Below are positions 36,553 through 45,737 of a stretch of 64,000 bases of DNA, piece after piece (the stretch's first letter is position 1; every line of letters begins with the position of its first letter). The position numbers and the translations under genes are program-made. This DNA is from Deltaproteobacteria bacterium (GTDB taxonomy: Bacteria > Myxococcota_A > Polyangia > Polyangiales > Polyangiaceae): positions 1 to 64,000 of the forward strand of contig QJWJ01000358.1 in the NCBI GenBank assembly GCA_003235365.1. Reading direction: 5' to 3'. The notes under the pieces were generated by a model that saw nothing but the letters and a program-made list of their open reading frames with translations, did no database searches and was not told the origin of the DNA.

Positions 36553-37724
36553 GCTGGGCCATCGTCGGTGCGCGCATCGTCGCGGGCACCGACCAGGTCG
36601 TCGAGTGCGGCGGCCTGCGCATCGAGGGCGAAAACATCGTCGAGCTGGGCGAAGCGGTGTGTCCCGCGCCGAGCGATGACGTGTTCGATGCGGCAGGTCG
36701 CGTCGTGATGCCCGCATTCGTCGACGCGCACACCCACGCGATCTGGGCCGGAGACAGGCTCGAGGAGTTCGAGCACAGACTGCACGGCAAAAGTTACCTG
36801 GAGATCATGAGTCGCGGCGGCGGTATCTTGGCGACGGTGCGTGCCGTGCGCGAGGCGACGGAAGCGCAGCTGGCCGAGAACTTGCGCCAGAGGCTCGACT
36901 GGATGTTGCGCGAAGGTACCACCTGCGTGGAAGTCAAGTCCGGCTACGGACTGAGCACGGAACACGAGCTCAAGTTGCTCCGTGCGATTCACCGGGCGCG
37001 TGAGGACTTCGATGGTCACGTCGTTCCGACGGCTTTGCTTGGCCATGCCATCGATACGTCCGTCGCGAACTTCGTCGAGCAGACCATCGTGGAGACCCTG
37101 CCCGCGGTGAATCGTGAGTTCGGGCCGATTGCGATCGACGCCTATTGCGAAACGGGGGCATGGTCGGTCGACGATTGCCGACGGCTGTTCACTCGCGCGC
37201 GCGAACTGGGTCACCCGTTGCGTTTGCACGCTGACCAGTTCAACAGCATCGGCGGGGTCCAGCTGGCGATCGAGCTGGGAGCGCTGAGCGTCGACCACCT
37301 CGAGGCGTCGAGCCCTCAGCTGCTCCAGCGGCTGGCGACTTCACCGACGTACGGCGTGATGCTTCCGGCGAGCGGCTTTTCGACGGATGACCGCTATGCC
37401 AACGGGCGGCTGTTCTGCGACTCGGGTGGCAACTTGGTGATCGCCAGCAATTGCAACCCCGGCTCGTCACCCACGTCGTCGATGCCCTTCGTGGTTGCCC
37501 TGGCCGTGCGCAAGTTGGGATTGTCCGTCCACGAGGCAATCCGCGCCTGCACCGAACGTGCTGCGGCACTCTTGTCACTGACCGATCGGGGCGTGCTCGA
37601 AGTGGGCAAGCGTGCCGACGTGATTGTGCTGCGACACCGCGACGAACGTGCGCTGGCCTACGAGGTGGGTGGTAACCCCGTCGATGCCGTCTTCGTGGGC
37701 GGCCGTCGCGTTGCCACCGCGTGA
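36549..37724 (+). CDS. hutI: Imidazolonepropionase
   Basis: This 391-residue amidohydrolase converts 4-imidazolone-5-propionate to formiminoglutamate. Metal and active-site features: VDAHTHAIWAGDR (HxH metal site), VEVKSGYGLSTEHELKLL, LHADQFNSIGGVQLA (His ligand) and SVDHLEAS. Further ligands occur in SNCNPGSSPTSSM. The length is typical. The start is a GTG overlapping the hutG stop by four bases; a later ATG would remove the first strand of the beta-sandwich. With hutH, hutU and hutG it completes the four-step histidine pathway. Confidence 0.94.
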   Translation: MSWAIVGARIVAGTDQVVECGGLRIEGENIVELGEAVCPAPSDDVFDAAGRVVMPAFVDAHTHAIWAGDRLEEFEHRLHGKSYLEIMSRGGGILATVRAVREATEAQLAENLRQRLDWMLREGTTCVEVKSGYGLSTEHELKLLRAIHRAREDFDGHVVPTALLGHAIDTSVANFVEQTIVETLPAVNREFGPIAIDAYCETGAWSVDDCRRLFTRARELGHPLRLHADQFNSIGGVQLAIELGALSVDHLEASSPQLLQRLATSPTYGVMLPASGFSTDDRYANGRLFCDSGGNLVIASNCNPGSSPTSSMPFVVALAVRKLGLSVHEAIRACTERAAALLSLTDRGVLEVGKRADVIVLRHRDERALAYEVGGNPVDAVFVGGRRVATA

Positions 37725-37802
37725 ATGGGGCATCGATCGCCGCGAAATGGTCCAGGCGCGGTTTTGGCTGCAATCGGACCGTTCGTCGCGTACCATCCGC
37801 TC

Positions 37803-38423
37803 ATGTTCTACCGCCCTGGAGCCGAAGCGCATGGTCTGCCTCACGATCCGCTCAAAGCGTGCGTGGCGCCGAGACCCATCGGATGGATCAGCACGGTTTC
37901 GGCGGATGGTCGCGTGAATCTGGCGCCATACAGCTTCTTCAACATGTTTGCGTCGAGCCCCCCGGTGATCGGCTACTGCAGCAACGGTCGCACACCGTTT
38001 GGCGCCAAGGACACCGTTTCGAACATCGAAGCGACCGGGCAGTTCGTCTACAGCATGGCCACGTGGGACCTGCGTGAAGCGATGAACGAGAGCAGCGCGC
38101 CGGTTGCTCCCGACGTCGACGAGTTTCAGTACGCTGGCTTGGAAGCCGCCCCGTCGACGCTGGTGAAACCACCTCGGGTTGCCGCTTCGCCGATCGCGTT
38201 CGAGTGCGAGCTGCACCAGGTCGTGGAGCTGCCCAGCACGAACCCCGACGCCCGCAACGTACTCGTGCTCGGCAAGGTCGTCGGTGTGCACATCAGTGAC
38301 GACGTGCTGAACGAAGGCCTGGTGGACCTGACGCGCGTCAAGCCCATCGCCCGCTTGGGGTACCGCGACTACGCCGTCGTAGAGAAAGTGTTCTCGATGA
38401 ACCCGCCGCGAGTCGGGTCCTGA
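37803..38423 (+). CDS. Flavin reductase-like FMN-binding domain protein
   Basis: This 206-residue protein has the flavin-reductase-like split-barrel: CVAPRPIGWISTVSADGRVN, LAPYSFFNMFASSPPVIGY, DTVSNIEATGQFVYSM and FECELHQVVEL. It belongs to the group of short FMN-binding proteins, such as DIM6/NTAB relatives. The substrate is unknown and there is no direct link to histidine use beyond position 78 bases after hutI. The ATG at 37803 lacks a strong ribosome-binding site. Transcription is probably read-through from the hut operon or from its own promoter. Confidence 0.88.
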   Translation: MFYRPGAEAHGLPHDPLKACVAPRPIGWISTVSADGRVNLAPYSFFNMFASSPPVIGYCSNGRTPFGAKDTVSNIEATGQFVYSMATWDLREAMNESSAPVAPDVDEFQYAGLEAAPSTLVKPPRVAASPIAFECELHQVVELPSTNPDARNVLVLGKVVGVHISDDVLNEGLVDLTRVKPIARLGYRDYAVVEKVFSMNPPRVGS

Positions 38424-38466
38424 CGAGCCATCGACGGCCATGGATTTCAGCTAGCGAAGGATGGGT

Positions 38467-38504
38467 GTCGAGACGCGCCGAGCCGAGGGGCGCCGCGTCT
38501 CGAC
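38467..38504. terminator. Hairpin, copy 1 of a repeated element, between convergent genes
   Basis: Arms GTCGAGACGCG and CGCGTCTCGAC (11 bp, exact) flank a 16-base loop. It sits between the end of the flavin-reductase gene and the stop of ileS, which converge, so terminator function is likely. An element with the same arms and the same loop length occurs at 50425-50462. Confidence 0.7.
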
Positions 38505-38525
38505 CCAGCAATCCTCGGTCCAAAT

Positions 38526-38548
38526 GAGAGTTCGATTCGCGAACTCTC
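38526..38548. terminator. Second hairpin between convergent genes
   Basis: Arms GAGAGTTCG and CGAACTCTC (9 bp, exact) with a 5-base loop, 15 bases downstream of the ileS stop on the minus strand. It is a probable ileS terminator. No long T-run is visible. Confidence 0.6.
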
Positions 38549-38562
38549 GTTCGACCCGCGAT

Positions 38563-41500
38563 TCAGGCGATGGCCGTCACTTGTAGCTTCAAGTCCGTGC
38601 CTTCGACGTTGACTGCTTCGGCATCGAGCTGGTCTGCCAACCGCACGTCTTCGCACAGCGTTTCGGCTTGGATGTACGCGCCGTGGGCTTGCAGTGCTGC
38701 GTCGAGGGCCGGGTCGCGCTGAGCGTGCAGGGTGATGCGTGTCGTGACTTCGAAGTCGGCGTTCTTGCGCAGGCGTTGAATGACGCTGATCAGCTCGCGG
38801 GCGAAGCCCTCTTGTTTGAGCTCCGGGGTCAACGCCGTATCGAGCACGACGGTGAGCGTGCCGTCACTGGCGATCTCCGACCCGGCCTTGCCGCGCACGT
38901 TGATCTTCACCAGTTCGGGCTCGATCTCGTGGCTCGTTCCGTCGACGTCGACTTGGATGCTCTGACCCCGATCGAGCCGTACCAGGGCTGCGTTGTCGAG
39001 GCTCTTGATCGCTTCGGCGACCTGCTTGGTCTGTTTGCCGAAGCGCGGGCCCGCGGCGCGGAAGTTGAGCTGCGCGCTGCGGTCGATCACGTCCGAATCG
39101 GTGCCGGCGACGACCACGTCCTTGACGTTCACCTCATCCGAAAGCAGGCTGACCAGCGCCGACAGCGCCGCGCCGGTCTTGTCGTCGGTGATCACGGTCA
39201 TTTGTCCCAAAGGCTGCCGCACCTTGATGCCGCGGTCCTTGCGCACGGACAGCGCCAACGACGCGGCTCGACGGATCGCATCCATCTGCGTTGCGATGGT
39301 TTCGTCGACGAGCGAGGTCTCGGCCTTCGGAAAATCCGTGTGGTGCACCGACGACTGCTCGGGTGAACGTGTGGTCAAGTCCAGATACAGCCGCTCCGAG
39401 TGGAACGGTGAAACCGGCGCGATCAGTTTGCAGATGGTCAACAGCGACTCGTACAGAGTCTGGTACGCGGCGAGCTTGTCCTTGCCCATTTCCGCCTTCC
39501 AGAAGCGGCGACGGTTGAGGCGCACGTACCAATTGGACAAGTCGTCGAGCAAGAACGTCTGCACGGCTCGGTAGGCGCGCGTGGCATCGAAGTCGTCGAG
39601 GTTCGTCGTGGCCACCTCGATCGTCGATTGCAGTTGCGAGACGATCCACCGGTCGAGCAACGGGCGCTCGGCGACGGGGACTTGCGCTTCAGTGCCGGTG
39701 AAGCCGTCGGCGTTGGCGTAGGTCGCGAAGAACGAGTAGGTGCTCCACAGCGTGCCGTAGAACTTGCGCACCACCTCGTCGACGCCGCCCACATCGAAGC
39801 GCAGGTTCAGCCAGGGTGGGCTGTTGGTGATCATGTACCAGCGCAACGGATCGGCGCCGTACTTGTCGAGCAGCGCGATCGGGTCGAGCACGTTGCCCAG
39901 GCGCTTGCTCATCTTGCGTCCTTCAGCGTCGACGAGCAGGCCGTTGGACAGCACGTGTTTGTAGGCGACCTTGCCAAACACCATCGTCGCGATGGCGTGC
40001 AGGGTGAAAAACCAACCGCGGGTTTGATCGACCCCTTCGGCGATGAAGTCGGCAGGGAACGCCTCGCCATCGTCGACCGGTGAGCGGTTCTCGAAAGGGT
40101 AGTGCACCTGGGCATAGGGCATCGACCCCGAATCGAACCAGACGTCGATGACGTCTGCCTCGCGGGTCATGATCTTGCCGCTCGCGGAGACCAACTTGAC
40201 CCGGTCGACGTAGGGGCGGTGCACGTCGATGCGCGCGTAGTTTTCGTCGCTCAGCTCGCCGGGTGTGAAGTCGGCGAACGGATCTTCACTCATCACGCCT
40301 TGGTCCATCGAACGCTGGATCTCGGCCTTGAGCTGAGTGAACGAGCCGATGCATTTGAACTCCGTGCCGTCTTCGCTCACCCAGATGGGCAAGGGGATAC
40401 CCCAGAAGCGCGACCGCGACAGGTTCCAGTCCGAGAGCTTCTCGAGCCATTCACCAAAGCGCCCTTCGCCGGTCGACGGTGGATACCAGTGGATCGTCTT
40501 GTTCAGACTGATGAGTTCGTCTTTGAACGCCGTGGTCCGGATGAACCAACTCTTGAGTGGGTAGTAGATGACCGGCGTATCGGTGCGCCAGCAGTGGGGG
40601 TAACTGTGCTTGTACTTCAGTGAACGGAACAGTTGACCGTGTTGCTTGAGCCACACGACGATCTGTTCGTCGACGCTCTCTTGCTTTTCGCCAGCGCCCT
40701 GTGCGGCGGCGCCCTGTGCGGCGGCGCTCTGTGCGGCGGCTCTCTGTGCGGCGGCTCTCTGTGCGGCGGCGCGTTCGGCGTTGCCCTCGTAGTAGTCCTG
40801 TTTGACGAATCGCCCAGCGAGGCCCATGCCGTCGTTCAGGGTCGTCACGAACCGGCCCCGCAAGTCGACCAGCGGCACGAGTTCATTTGCCGTATCGAGC
40901 ACGCGCATGGGCGGCACTCCGGCTTCTTTGGCGACGCGGGCGTCGTCGGCACCGAAGGTCGGCGCGATGTGCACGACGCCCGTGCCGTCTTCCAGCGACA
41001 CGAAGTCCCCGCCGATCACGCGGAACGCCTGCTCGGGAGTTTCAGCCGGTGTGGCCCAGGGTAACAATTGCTCGTACCACAGCCCGCACAACTCGGAGCC
41101 GGGCAGCGTGGTCAACACTCGGTAGGGTTGCTTCTTGCGCTTGCCTTCGGCGGTCAGCGCCGCGTCGTCATCGACGCGTTCATACTCGGCTTCGGCAAAT
41201 ACCTGGTCGAGCAGGCCTTCGGCCACAACCACGAGGACGCGCTGGCCGTCGTAGCGGCTCGTCGTTTCGACCAAAGCGTAGGCGTACTTGGGGTTGATCG
41301 CCAAGGCGGTGTTCGATGGCAACGTCCAGGGCGTCGTCGTCCACGCCAAGACGAACACGTCCTCGAGCTTCTTGCCGAGCGGCGAAAGGAACTGGGTTTG
41401 GACGCGTTCGGCGGGGGAGGTTGCCAGTTTTGCGGTTGCGGTCCGGCTTTGCTGCTCACTGAGCGCACACAGCCTGAACATCGCCGTCGCCGTCAAATCC

Positions 41501-42126
41501 GTCACGTCGCGATAGGCGCCGGGCTGGTTGAGCTCGTGGGTGGAAAGGCCGCTGCCGGCCATCGGCGAGTAGGGCTGGATGGTGTAACCGCGGTAGAGAT
41601 AACCGCCCGCATGCAGGCGTTCGAGCAGCCACCACACCGTCTCCATGTACTTGCTGTCGCAAGTGACGTAGGGGGCGTCGAGATCGACCCAGTACCCGAC
41701 GCGTTCGGTCAAGCGACGCCACTCGTCGGAGTAGCGCAACACCGCCTTGCGGCACTCGGCGTTGTACTCCTCGATCGAGACGCTCTTGCCGATGTCTTCT
41801 TTGGTGATGCCGAGCGTCTTCTCGACGCTCAGTTCGACGGGCAACCCATGAGTGTCCCAACCCGCTTTGCGTTCGACGAGGTAGCCGCGCTGAGTGCGGT
41901 AGCGGCAGTACAGATCCTTGAGCGCGCGCCCCATCACGTGGTGAATGCCGGGCAGGCCGTTGGCCGAGGGCGGCCCTTCGTAAAACACCCAGCGCGGCGC
42001 GTCGGCGCGGCGCGTGACGCTCACTTCGAAGGTTTTTCGCTCGCGCCACAGCTGGGCGATCTCCTCGTTCAGTGCGGGTAGGTCGGGAGCCTTTCGCACC
42101 GGAAATTCAGCGGCTTTGGCACTCAT
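38563..42126 (-). CDS. ileS: Isoleucyl-tRNA synthetase, type 2 with GXHH signature
   Basis: This 1187-residue class I synthetase charges tRNA-Ile. The first ATP-binding signature, normally HxGH, reads GIHH here (residues 60-63, in LPGIHHVMGRALKD). The second is KMSKRLGN near residue 735. The WDTHGLPVE segment, editing domain, Rossmann core and C-terminal anticodon-binding region are present, giving the large IleRS2 type. Residues 453-477 are an Ala/Gln-rich tandem repeat inside the CP1/editing region, not seen in standard IleRS. The swapped HxGH motif is associated with mupirocin-insensitive IleRS2. It is a single-gene unit. Confidence 0.95.
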   Translation of the reverse strand: MSAKAAEFPVRKAPDLPALNEEIAQLWRERKTFEVSVTRRADAPRWVFYEGPPSANGLPGIHHVMGRALKDLYCRYRTQRGYLVERKAGWDTHGLPVELSVEKTLGITKEDIGKSVSIEEYNAECRKAVLRYSDEWRRLTERVGYWVDLDAPYVTCDSKYMETVWWLLERLHAGGYLYRGYTIQPYSPMAGSGLSTHELNQPGAYRDVTDLTATAMFRLCALSEQQSRTATAKLATSPAERVQTQFLSPLGKKLEDVFVLAWTTTPWTLPSNTALAINPKYAYALVETTSRYDGQRVLVVVAEGLLDQVFAEAEYERVDDDAALTAEGKRKKQPYRVLTTLPGSELCGLWYEQLLPWATPAETPEQAFRVIGGDFVSLEDGTGVVHIAPTFGADDARVAKEAGVPPMRVLDTANELVPLVDLRGRFVTTLNDGMGLAGRFVKQDYYEGNAERAAAQRAAAQRAAAQSAAAQGAAAQGAGEKQESVDEQIVVWLKQHGQLFRSLKYKHSYPHCWRTDTPVIYYPLKSWFIRTTAFKDELISLNKTIHWYPPSTGEGRFGEWLEKLSDWNLSRSRFWGIPLPIWVSEDGTEFKCIGSFTQLKAEIQRSMDQGVMSEDPFADFTPGELSDENYARIDVHRPYVDRVKLVSASGKIMTREADVIDVWFDSGSMPYAQVHYPFENRSPVDDGEAFPADFIAEGVDQTRGWFFTLHAIATMVFGKVAYKHVLSNGLLVDAEGRKMSKRLGNVLDPIALLDKYGADPLRWYMITNSPPWLNLRFDVGGVDEVVRKFYGTLWSTYSFFATYANADGFTGTEAQVPVAERPLLDRWIVSQLQSTIEVATTNLDDFDATRAYRAVQTFLLDDLSNWYVRLNRRRFWKAEMGKDKLAAYQTLYESLLTICKLIAPVSPFHSERLYLDLTTRSPEQSSVHHTDFPKAETSLVDETIATQMDAIRRAASLALSVRKDRGIKVRQPLGQMTVITDDKTGAALSALVSLLSDEVNVKDVVVAGTDSDVIDRSAQLNFRAAGPRFGKQTKQVAEAIKSLDNAALVRLDRGQSIQVDVDGTSHEIEPELVKINVRGKAGSEIASDGTLTVVLDTALTPELKQEGFARELISVIQRLRKNADFEVTTRITLHAQRDPALDAALQAHGAYIQAETLCEDVRLADQLDAEAVNVEGTDLKLQVTAIA
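40696..40770. repeat. Tandem repeat, five copies of a 15-bp unit inside ileS
   Basis: Five consecutive 15-base units of the type gccctgtgcggcggc, with small third-position differences (gccct, gctct, tctct). On the coding strand they encode AAAQ followed by R, R, S, G and G. The unit length keeps the reading frame. The differences between units indicate an older expansion rather than a very recent one. Confidence 0.85.
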
Positions 42127-43183
42127 GGGGGGCGGGTATGACCGTTTGCTCCGCCGAGGTCAAGGGCCCTCGGCCGGCCGTCGGCGGCGCCTCGCAGGTG
42201 ACGTGAATCCCCTACGGATCGGGGCGGAGTTCGCATCGCGGACCCCGACGCAGGTCCGATTCGGCCCGTTGCTCCTCGCGGCGTGTTTCCGTCCGGCGCG
42301 CTCGCTCAGGACTGATGCACAGGCTCGGCGACTGCAGCTCACGGGCGGTCGGCAAGCGTCGCTTGGACGTCTCGCATCGAGCGGCGGCGTCGGCGTGACC
42401 GAGCCGCTCGTTGGGTTCGGTAGCCCGTGCAAATGAGTCGCATGATCCAAGGCTTCGGCGATACCGCGGCTCAATGCCGTCAAAACGAACCGTTTGGTTC
42501 GCGTCGTGTTCACTTTTCTCGCGACGCACGGCGCGTGTGCCCGGCGGACGAGCGCGTTGGCGACCACGGTGTTGCCCGCGTCGAAGTCGCAACGCAGATC
42601 GCCTCGGCGCAGCGGCGGGTGAAGAGGTCCAGTGCAGGCCGCCTTCGACCTGCCAGAACGGCTTCGCGCTTCGGCCCAGCGAAGGCGCTCGTTTTGCCCG
42701 AGTGACGTTCCACTGCAACACCGTTACTCCGTCGCGCACGGAGTCGTCGGTCGGCTCGTGGCTGGCTTGGTTGGGTAAGCCGCTACAGAGAACGGAGTCG
42801 AGATTGCGACTGCAATGGAGGCCGTTTTTCGGAGCTCACCCGGCGGGGGGTCGACACGCCGCCCGACGATCGTGCTCGTCCACTTGGCGTCGGGGCGGTT
42901 CGCGGCGGCACCGTCCGGGCAGGCCGAACTGGGGCTGGTACGGGGCTGCGCTGCCGTCGACGCGCGGCGGGATCTCCCCGTCGGTGGAACACGCGCCGCG
43001 CCGCGACGCATTGCGGCCCGGCGACGAGCCACGTCGCGCACCCGCGCGGAGCAAGCTTGGACGGACGTGACGATTGCGACATCGAGCAAATGCAAACGGG
43101 CGAACCGTGCTTGCGTTGGGATGCCACGTTGCCATCACGAGGCGCGCCTTGACCCGACACCACACCAGTCGCAAGCTCCAGGC
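42127..43183. other. Gene-free stretch between ileS and a MYXO-CTERM protein gene
   Basis: Just over 1 kb of divergent intergenic sequence. Open frames exist in several phases but none has a recognisable motif, a reasonable start with signal, or protein-like composition. It must contain the ileS promoter and the promoter of the downstream plus-strand gene. I see no RNA gene or strong repeat. Confidence 0.5.
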
Positions 43184-44431
43184 ATGGCTGTGAGCTTGCC
43201 AGGCATTGGTCTCCCCTCGGCGTTCGATTCTCGTGTATCGCCGTGCCGACGTGTGGCGTTCGGGCGTCGTATTCCCTCAGCGGCTCGGGCGGTGGTGCTT
43301 GCGGTCGTTTGTGGCGGGGTTGCCTTCGATGCCTCGCCAGCGCGTGCTTGCGGTTCGGTGGGGCCAGACGCGCGGGCGTTGCTTCCGTTGGACGACGCGC
43401 ACGACGTCCCCACGAACGCCGCCCTGATCGCGTCGGCCACGATGGGCGGGGCAGTATTCTGGCTCCGCCAGGTGGGGCCCGAGCCAAACGGTGACGCTGA
43501 TGCGGGAAGCGATCCGACGTACTCCGTCAATCTCGACGTGCAGTGCATCGCCAACGAGCGCTCCGGGACCGACGGTGGCGCCGTCTGCGTCGCGCACGGA
43601 ACGCTGAAACCAAACACCGAGTACGAGTGGTCAGTGAACGTCGAAAGCTTCGACCCATTCAGTGAAGAGCCGATGGCCGAGGTGGGCGTTTCTCCGGAAG
43701 AGTTCGGCCAATGGCACCGTTTCACTACCGGCGATGCCACGGTCCAGCCGCCGACGGACAGCGTGGGCGTTGCCGTCACCGACAACCGTGAGTACCTCGA
43801 GCAGACTTGCGGCGACGGCAAAAGCGTGCTGTTGGAAATCGACGGCTCGCGCCTCTCTCAACCCGTGGTGGGAAACGTTCGCGGCGTGACACCCGGCTAC
43901 GTCATGCACGCGGTGGCGGTGGCACCGGGGCAGAGCGTGGAGCTGCGCTTGGGCAGGGTCCCGACTTGCGCCCCGCTTGAGCTGTTCGATCAGACCGGTC
44001 AGGCCCAGATCCTGCGAGAGATCTGTTTCGATGAGGAGCTACCTCCGTCCAGCTATGGTGCGGATGGACAGATCGTGCCCGACGCGCCCCCGAGTGCCGT
44101 CGATGATGATGAGCCTGCCGCAAACCCCGCTCCGGCGTCAGGTGATCTTGCCGAGCCGCCGAGCACGGCCGACCCAGTGGATCCGAAGCCGACGGGCGAT
44201 GGTGCGGGTGGGTCGTCATCCGCGGAGCCGACCGACGGCAAAGGTGGTGCTTCTCAAACGGGTCGCATCGACGAAGGCGTCGTCACCCGCGGTGTCGATG
44301 ACGAAGGCGATGATGACAGCGGCTGTGCCATGAGTCCGCGGCGATACTCCGGTCGCGACTCGAACCTCAGCGCCTTCGCGCTGTTCGGATTCGCATTGTT
44401 GCTGCGTCGCTTGCGGCCAGCCCATCGCTGA
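43184..44431 (+). CDS. Secreted protein with MYXO-CTERM-like anchor
   Basis: This 415-residue protein has a hydrophobic signal (ARAVVLAVVCGGVAFDASPARA) after a rather long basic N-terminus. The ectodomain of about 230 residues has scattered cysteines. An acidic Pro/Ser/Gly-rich stalk of ~110 residues follows. At the end are a cysteine in SGCAMSPRR, a hydrophobic helix (LSAFALFGFALLL) and an Arg-rich tail. That is the pattern of MYXO-CTERM sorting signals, which place proteins on the myxobacterial cell surface after processing. The start is uncertain: the ATG at 43184 is the best available, though the frame is open further upstream. The function is unknown. Confidence 0.8.
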   Translation: MAVSLPGIGLPSAFDSRVSPCRRVAFGRRIPSAARAVVLAVVCGGVAFDASPARACGSVGPDARALLPLDDAHDVPTNAALIASATMGGAVFWLRQVGPEPNGDADAGSDPTYSVNLDVQCIANERSGTDGGAVCVAHGTLKPNTEYEWSVNVESFDPFSEEPMAEVGVSPEEFGQWHRFTTGDATVQPPTDSVGVAVTDNREYLEQTCGDGKSVLLEIDGSRLSQPVVGNVRGVTPGYVMHAVAVAPGQSVELRLGRVPTCAPLELFDQTGQAQILREICFDEELPPSSYGADGQIVPDAPPSAVDDDEPAANPAPASGDLAEPPSTADPVDPKPTGDGAGGSSSAEPTDGKGGASQTGRIDEGVVTRGVDDEGDDDSGCAMSPRRYSGRDSNLSAFALFGFALLLRRLRPAHR

Positions 44432-44450
44432 GCGGGTTCATCAAGAGCAG

Positions 44451-45737
44451 CTACGGCTGGAGCACCACTTTGCCCAGCCCCTCGGGCGTTCGCTCTGCAA
44501 TCGCATTCAGGGCTCGCTTGTACTCGGCGAGTCGAAAATGGCCGCTGACGAGTCGTGAGATCGGTGGGCGCGTGCGTTCGAGGAGCAGTCGCGTGACGTC
44601 GAAGGTGTGCATGGGCCGTCCCTCGAAGTCCTCCTGGCCGTAGCAAGCGTTGCCGATGATGCGGAGTTCTTTTGCCCACAAGAACGTCAGGTCCAGCTTT
44701 CGGGTTTCACCGATGCAACCGAGCATGACGACGTGGCCCCGCTCTCGTGTCCAACGCAGGGCCAGATCCACGCTCTGCGGTGTGCCCACGCAGTCGATCA
44801 CCGAGGGGAAGCCTCCGGTGAACACCTCGGGTCCGATTGGGGGCTGGTAGCCTTTGCCACCGACGGCCATGACGGCTTTTCTCGCTTCCTCACCGGGACG
44901 GGACCAGCTGTCGGCGCCCAGAGTCACGGCGAGCTCGCCTGCGCTTTGCCGCTTGGCTTGAACGACGATCTTTCCGCCGTAGCCCAGCGCGCGCAGCGCC
45001 CAGACCACGCTCAGCGCGATCGTTCCGCTTCCCAAGACCAGCGTGGAATCGCCCAGACGATCGACGTTGGCGAGGGCTGCATGGACGGCGACGCTCAGTG
45101 GTTCCATGAGCGTCGCTTCGTCGTCGGAGATCGACTCAGGCACCGGGTGAAGCCCGGAGCGATGGACCACGACCTCGGACCCCCAACCGCCGGGGAGCTG
45201 ACGATGGTAACCCAATACCTTACCCGGTGCCAAAGGCTCACCATCGACGATCAGTTTCCCGGCATCGCCGGAACGCTGGCACAAGGCGGGCCACCCGCTC
45301 GTGCAACACTCACACCACTGGTCTCGAGTGTAGCCGCGCACCTCGCAACCGATGACCGGGTCCACTGCCACGCGCTGGCCCGCGGTCACGCCGCTGTCGC
45401 TCCCCGCTTCGACCACGACGCCGAAGATCTCGTGACCGAGCACCGCAGGAAACGACCCAAACGGCTCGAGGGCGGGACCGGCAATGAACGCGAGGTTGCT
45501 GGTGTCGGTCCCGCAAATTCCGCAGGCGACGACCTTCAGGCGCGCCCAGTCGGGTCCGGGCAATGGCGTTTGCGACCGGGTGACGCACGACAGACCGCTC
45601 AACGGACCGTGCGTGGCCAAACCGTGAAGTGGGCGCGGCGCGATGGATGTCACACCGCGGGTGAGCAAGAAGTGCGGTACCGTGGCGGCGAACTGCAGGC
45701 CTCGAACGCGCTCGCCTCGGCTCGTGAGGTTCGTCAC
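44451..45737 (-). CDS. Zinc-dependent alcohol dehydrogenase (MDR family)
   Basis: This 428-residue medium-chain dehydrogenase has catalytic zinc ligands in VACGICGTDTSN and LGHEIFGVVVEAG. A structural-zinc cysteine group lies in WCECCTSGWPALC. The NAD(P) domain begins with the glycine motif LVLGSGTIALSVVWALRAL. The substrate is not deducible; members of this group act on sugars, threonine or long-chain alcohols. The N-terminus is longer than usual by ~30 residues. The GTG at 45737 overlaps the upstream DUF1244 stop (GTGA), indicating an operon. Confidence 0.88.
   Translation of the reverse strand: MTNLTSRGERVRGLQFAATVPHFLLTRGVTSIAPRPLHGLATHGPLSGLSCVTRSQTPLPGPDWARLKVVACGICGTDTSNLAFIAGPALEPFGSFPAVLGHEIFGVVVEAGSDSGVTAGQRVAVDPVIGCEVRGYTRDQWCECCTSGWPALCQRSGDAGKLIVDGEPLAPGKVLGYHRQLPGGWGSEVVVHRSGLHPVPESISDDEATLMEPLSVAVHAALANVDRLGDSTLVLGSGTIALSVVWALRALGYGGKIVVQAKRQSAGELAVTLGADSWSRPGEEARKAVMAVGGKGYQPPIGPEVFTGGFPSVIDCVGTPQSVDLALRWTRERGHVVMLGCIGETRKLDLTFLWAKELRIIGNACYGQEDFEGRPMHTFDVTRLLLERTRPPISRLVSGHFRLAEYKRALNAIAERTPEGLGKVVLQP

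Noticed and set aside
42783-43487. Minus-strand frame upstream of the MYXO-CTERM gene
   Set aside because: Pro/Arg-rich, no motif; overlaps the signal peptide of the plus-strand gene.
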